DNA from: an uncultured Actinomycetospora sp.
GTDB lineage: Bacteria > Actinomycetota > Actinomycetes > Mycobacteriales > Pseudonocardiaceae
Length of the DNA stretch: 5,154 nt
Direction: 5' to 3'
NCBI GenBank assembly: GCA_902805495.1
Contig: CADCTH010000381.1
Location: forward strand, 1-5,154
Shown one piece after another: positions 3,509 through 5,154 of this stretch. Below the pieces are notes generated by a model, which was not told the origin of the DNA, did no database searches, and worked only from the letters and a program-made list of their open reading frames with translations. Both the position numbers and the translations under genes were made by a program. How positions within the stretch are numbered: position 1 is the first letter of the stretch; the number at the start of each line of letters is the position of its first letter.

Positions 3509-5154
3509 ATGACCGAGACAGACTCGGGCGTCCACGAGACCACCGCGGTCCTGGACAACGGTGCCTACGGCACCCGCACCGTCCGCTTCGAGACGGGCCG
3601 ACTGGCCCGCCAGGCGGCCGGTGCCGTCGTCGCCTACCTGGACGACGACACCATGCTCCTGTCCGCCACGACCGCCTCGAAGCGGCCGAAGGACAACTTC
3701 GACTTCTTCCCGCTGACGGTGGACGTCGAGGAGCGCATGTACGCCGCGGGCCGGATCCCCGGCTCGTTCTTCCGCCGCGAGGGTCGCCCGTCGACCGACG
3801 CGATCCTGACCTGCCGGCTCATCGACCGGCCGCTGCGCCCGACCTTCGTCGGCAATCTGCGCAACGAGGTCCAGGTCGTCATCACGATCCAGAGCCTCGA
3901 CCCCAAGGACCCCTACGACGTCCTGGCGATCAACGCCGCGTCGGCGTCCACCCAGATCTCCGGGCTGCCCTTCGACGGCCCGATCGGTGCGACCCGCGTC
4001 GCGCTGATCAACAGGCCAGGAGAAGGGGCACAGTGGGTCGCGTTCCCGACCTGGGAGCAGCTCCACGACGCCGTGTTCGACATGGTGATCGCCGGCTCGG
4101 TGACCGCCGACGGCAGCGACGTCGCGATCGCGATGGTTGAGGCCGAGGCCACCGACCGCGCCATCGGGCTCATCGGCGCCGGCGCCCAGGCGCCGACCGA
4201 GGAGATCGTGGCCCAGGGCATGGAGGCGGCCAAGCCGTTCATCCGCACCCTGTGCGAGGCGCAGAAGGAGCTCTACCGCGCCACCGGCACGGTCACCAAG
4301 GACTACCCGACCTTCCCGGCGTACCAGGACGACGTGTACTCCGCGGTCGAGAGCGCGGTCGGCTCCGACCTCGACGCGACCATGTCGATCGCCGGCAAGC
4401 AGGACCGCGACGAGGCCCAGGACGCCATCAAGGACCGCCTGGTCTCCGAGCTCTCCGACAAGTTCGAGGGTCGCGAGAAGGAGATCGGCGAGGCGTTCCG
4501 CGCGCTGACCAAGAAGACGGTCCGGCGCCGCATCCTCTCCGACGGCTTCCGCATCGACGGCCGCGGCACCACCGACATCCGGCCGCTGGCCGCCGAGGTC
4601 GAGGTCATCCCGCGGGCGCACGGCTCGGCGCTGTTCGAGCGCGGCGAGACCCAGATCCTGGGCGTCACCACGCTGAACATGCTCCGGCTCGAGCAGAACA
4701 TCGACTCGCTCGGCCCGGAGACCACCAAGCGGTACATGCACCACTACAACTTCCCGCCGTTCTCCACCGGCGAGACCGGCCGCGTGGGCTCGCCCAAGCG
4801 CCGCGAGATCGGCCACGGCGCGCTCGCCGAGCGGGCGCTCGTGCCGGTGCTGCCGACCCGCGAGGAGTTCCCCTACGCGATCCGGCAGGTCTCCGAGGCG
4901 CTGGGCTCCAACGGCTCGACGTCGATGGGCTCGGTCTGCGCGTCGACGATGTCGCTGCTCAACGCCGGTGTGCCGCTCAAGGCGCCCGTCGCGGGCATCG
5001 CCATGGGCCTGGTCTCGGGCGAGGTCGACGGCGAGCAGAAGTTCGTCGCGCTGACCGACATCCTCGGTGCCGAGGACGCGTTCGGTGACATGGACTTCAA
5101 GGTCTCCGGCACGAAGGACTTCGTGACCGCGCTGCAGCTCGACACCAAGCTCGA
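3509..5154 (+). CDS. pnp: Polynucleotide phosphorylase (guanosine pentaphosphate synthetase I type), 5' part
   Basis: PNPase degrades RNA 3' to 5' by phosphorolysis and can run in reverse; the Streptomyces enzyme also makes pppGpp. The frame is open for 548 codons to the window edge, so the last part of RNase PH domain 2 and the C-terminal KH and S1 domains are outside. Visible in order: RNase PH domain 1 with FFRREGRPS (87-95), which lines the RNA path; the alpha-helical linker (about 245-335); and RNase PH domain 2 with the phosphate-binding loop SNGSTSMGS (467-475) and the catalytic DAFGDMDFK (523-531), where D523, D529 and K531 match E. coli D486, D492 and K494. ATG 3509 follows AGAGGAG (3494-3500) by 8 nt and gives the usual N-terminus. 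An in-frame GTG at 3467 would add 14 residues. Residues 169-174 look like a small insertion made of rare codons. The gene follows rpsO with a structured leader. Confidence 0.97.
   Translation, partial: MTETDSGVHETTAVLDNGAYGTRTVRFETGRLARQAAGAVVAYLDDDTMLLSATTASKRPKDNFDFFPLTVDVEERMYAAGRIPGSFFRREGRPSTDAILTCRLIDRPLRPTFVGNLRNEVQVVITIQSLDPKDPYDVLAINAASASTQISGLPFDGPIGATRVALINRPGEGAQWVAFPTWEQLHDAVFDMVIAGSVTADGSDVAIAMVEAEATDRAIGLIGAGAQAPTEEIVAQGMEAAKPFIRTLCEAQKELYRATGTVTKDYPTFPAYQDDVYSAVESAVGSDLDATMSIAGKQDRDEAQDAIKDRLVSELSDKFEGREKEIGEAFRALTKKTVRRRILSDGFRIDGRGTTDIRPLAAEVEVIPRAHGSALFERGETQILGVTTLNMLRLEQNIDSLGPETTKRYMHHYNFPPFSTGETGRVGSPKRREIGHGALAERALVPVLPTREEFPYAIRQVSEALGSNGSTSMGSVCASTMSLLNAGVPLKAPVAGIAMGLVSGEVDGEQKFVALTDILGAEDAFGDMDFKVSGTKDFVTALQLDTKL

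Noticed and set aside
3257..4816. Minus-strand ORF of 519 codons antisense to pnp
   Set aside because: Repetitive Gly/Asp/Val/Arg composition typical of the opposite strand of a GC-rich gene; pnp is supported by catalytic motifs along the same stretch.
1..5154. CRISPR array, tRNA or rRNA gene, insertion sequence, toxin-antitoxin or defence system
   Set aside because: No spaced direct repeats, cloverleaf, terminal inverted repeats, transposase or related motif was seen; the window is an ordinary housekeeping region.

Overview
This window is a GC-rich stretch of an actinobacterial chromosome. The very high GC content, the frequent GTG starts and the gene order truB-ribF-rpsO-pnp all point that way. 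The protein sequences look most like Pseudonocardiales or a relative; this placement rests on recalled family sequences, not on a search.

Layout, left to right. Positions 177 to 1 (minus strand) hold the first 59 codons of a FAD-dependent geranylgeranyl-reductase-family oxidoreductase, resembling the menaquinone side-chain reductase MenJ. Divergent from it, about 236-1192 encodes the tRNA pseudouridine-55 synthase TruB. Its stop codon lies in the first of three tandem 14-bp repeats (1181-1222). Next is ribF (1258-2208), the bifunctional riboflavin kinase/FAD synthetase; an extended -10 hexamer lies 6 nt before its GTG start, so its mRNA is probably leaderless. A small XRE-type helix-turn-helix protein of unknown function (2307-2774) sits between ribF and rpsO. 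A 206-nt spacer holds a probable promoter and a structured leader for rpsO (2981-3250, ribosomal protein S15). A further 258-nt spacer contains a very strong stem-loop just after rpsO and a second one in the pnp leader. Finally pnp begins (3509 onward): polynucleotide phosphorylase, cut by the window end before its KH and S1 domains.

How they work together. This is a housekeeping translation and RNA-metabolism neighbourhood: tRNA modification, flavin cofactor synthesis, a 30S protein and 3'-5' RNA decay. The rpsO-pnp pair is co-transcribed and processed post-transcriptionally in both E. coli and Streptomyces, and the hairpins seen here fit such control. The oxidoreductase at the left edge depends on FAD, the product of RibF, but I see no direct sign of co-regulation.

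I found no mobile element, CRISPR array, defence system, tRNA or rRNA. The most interesting signals are small: an apparent 18-nt in-frame insertion of otherwise unused codons within pnp, mutually exclusive hairpins in the rpsO leader, the tandem repeats at the truB end, the leaderless ribF promoter and the unassigned HTH gene.
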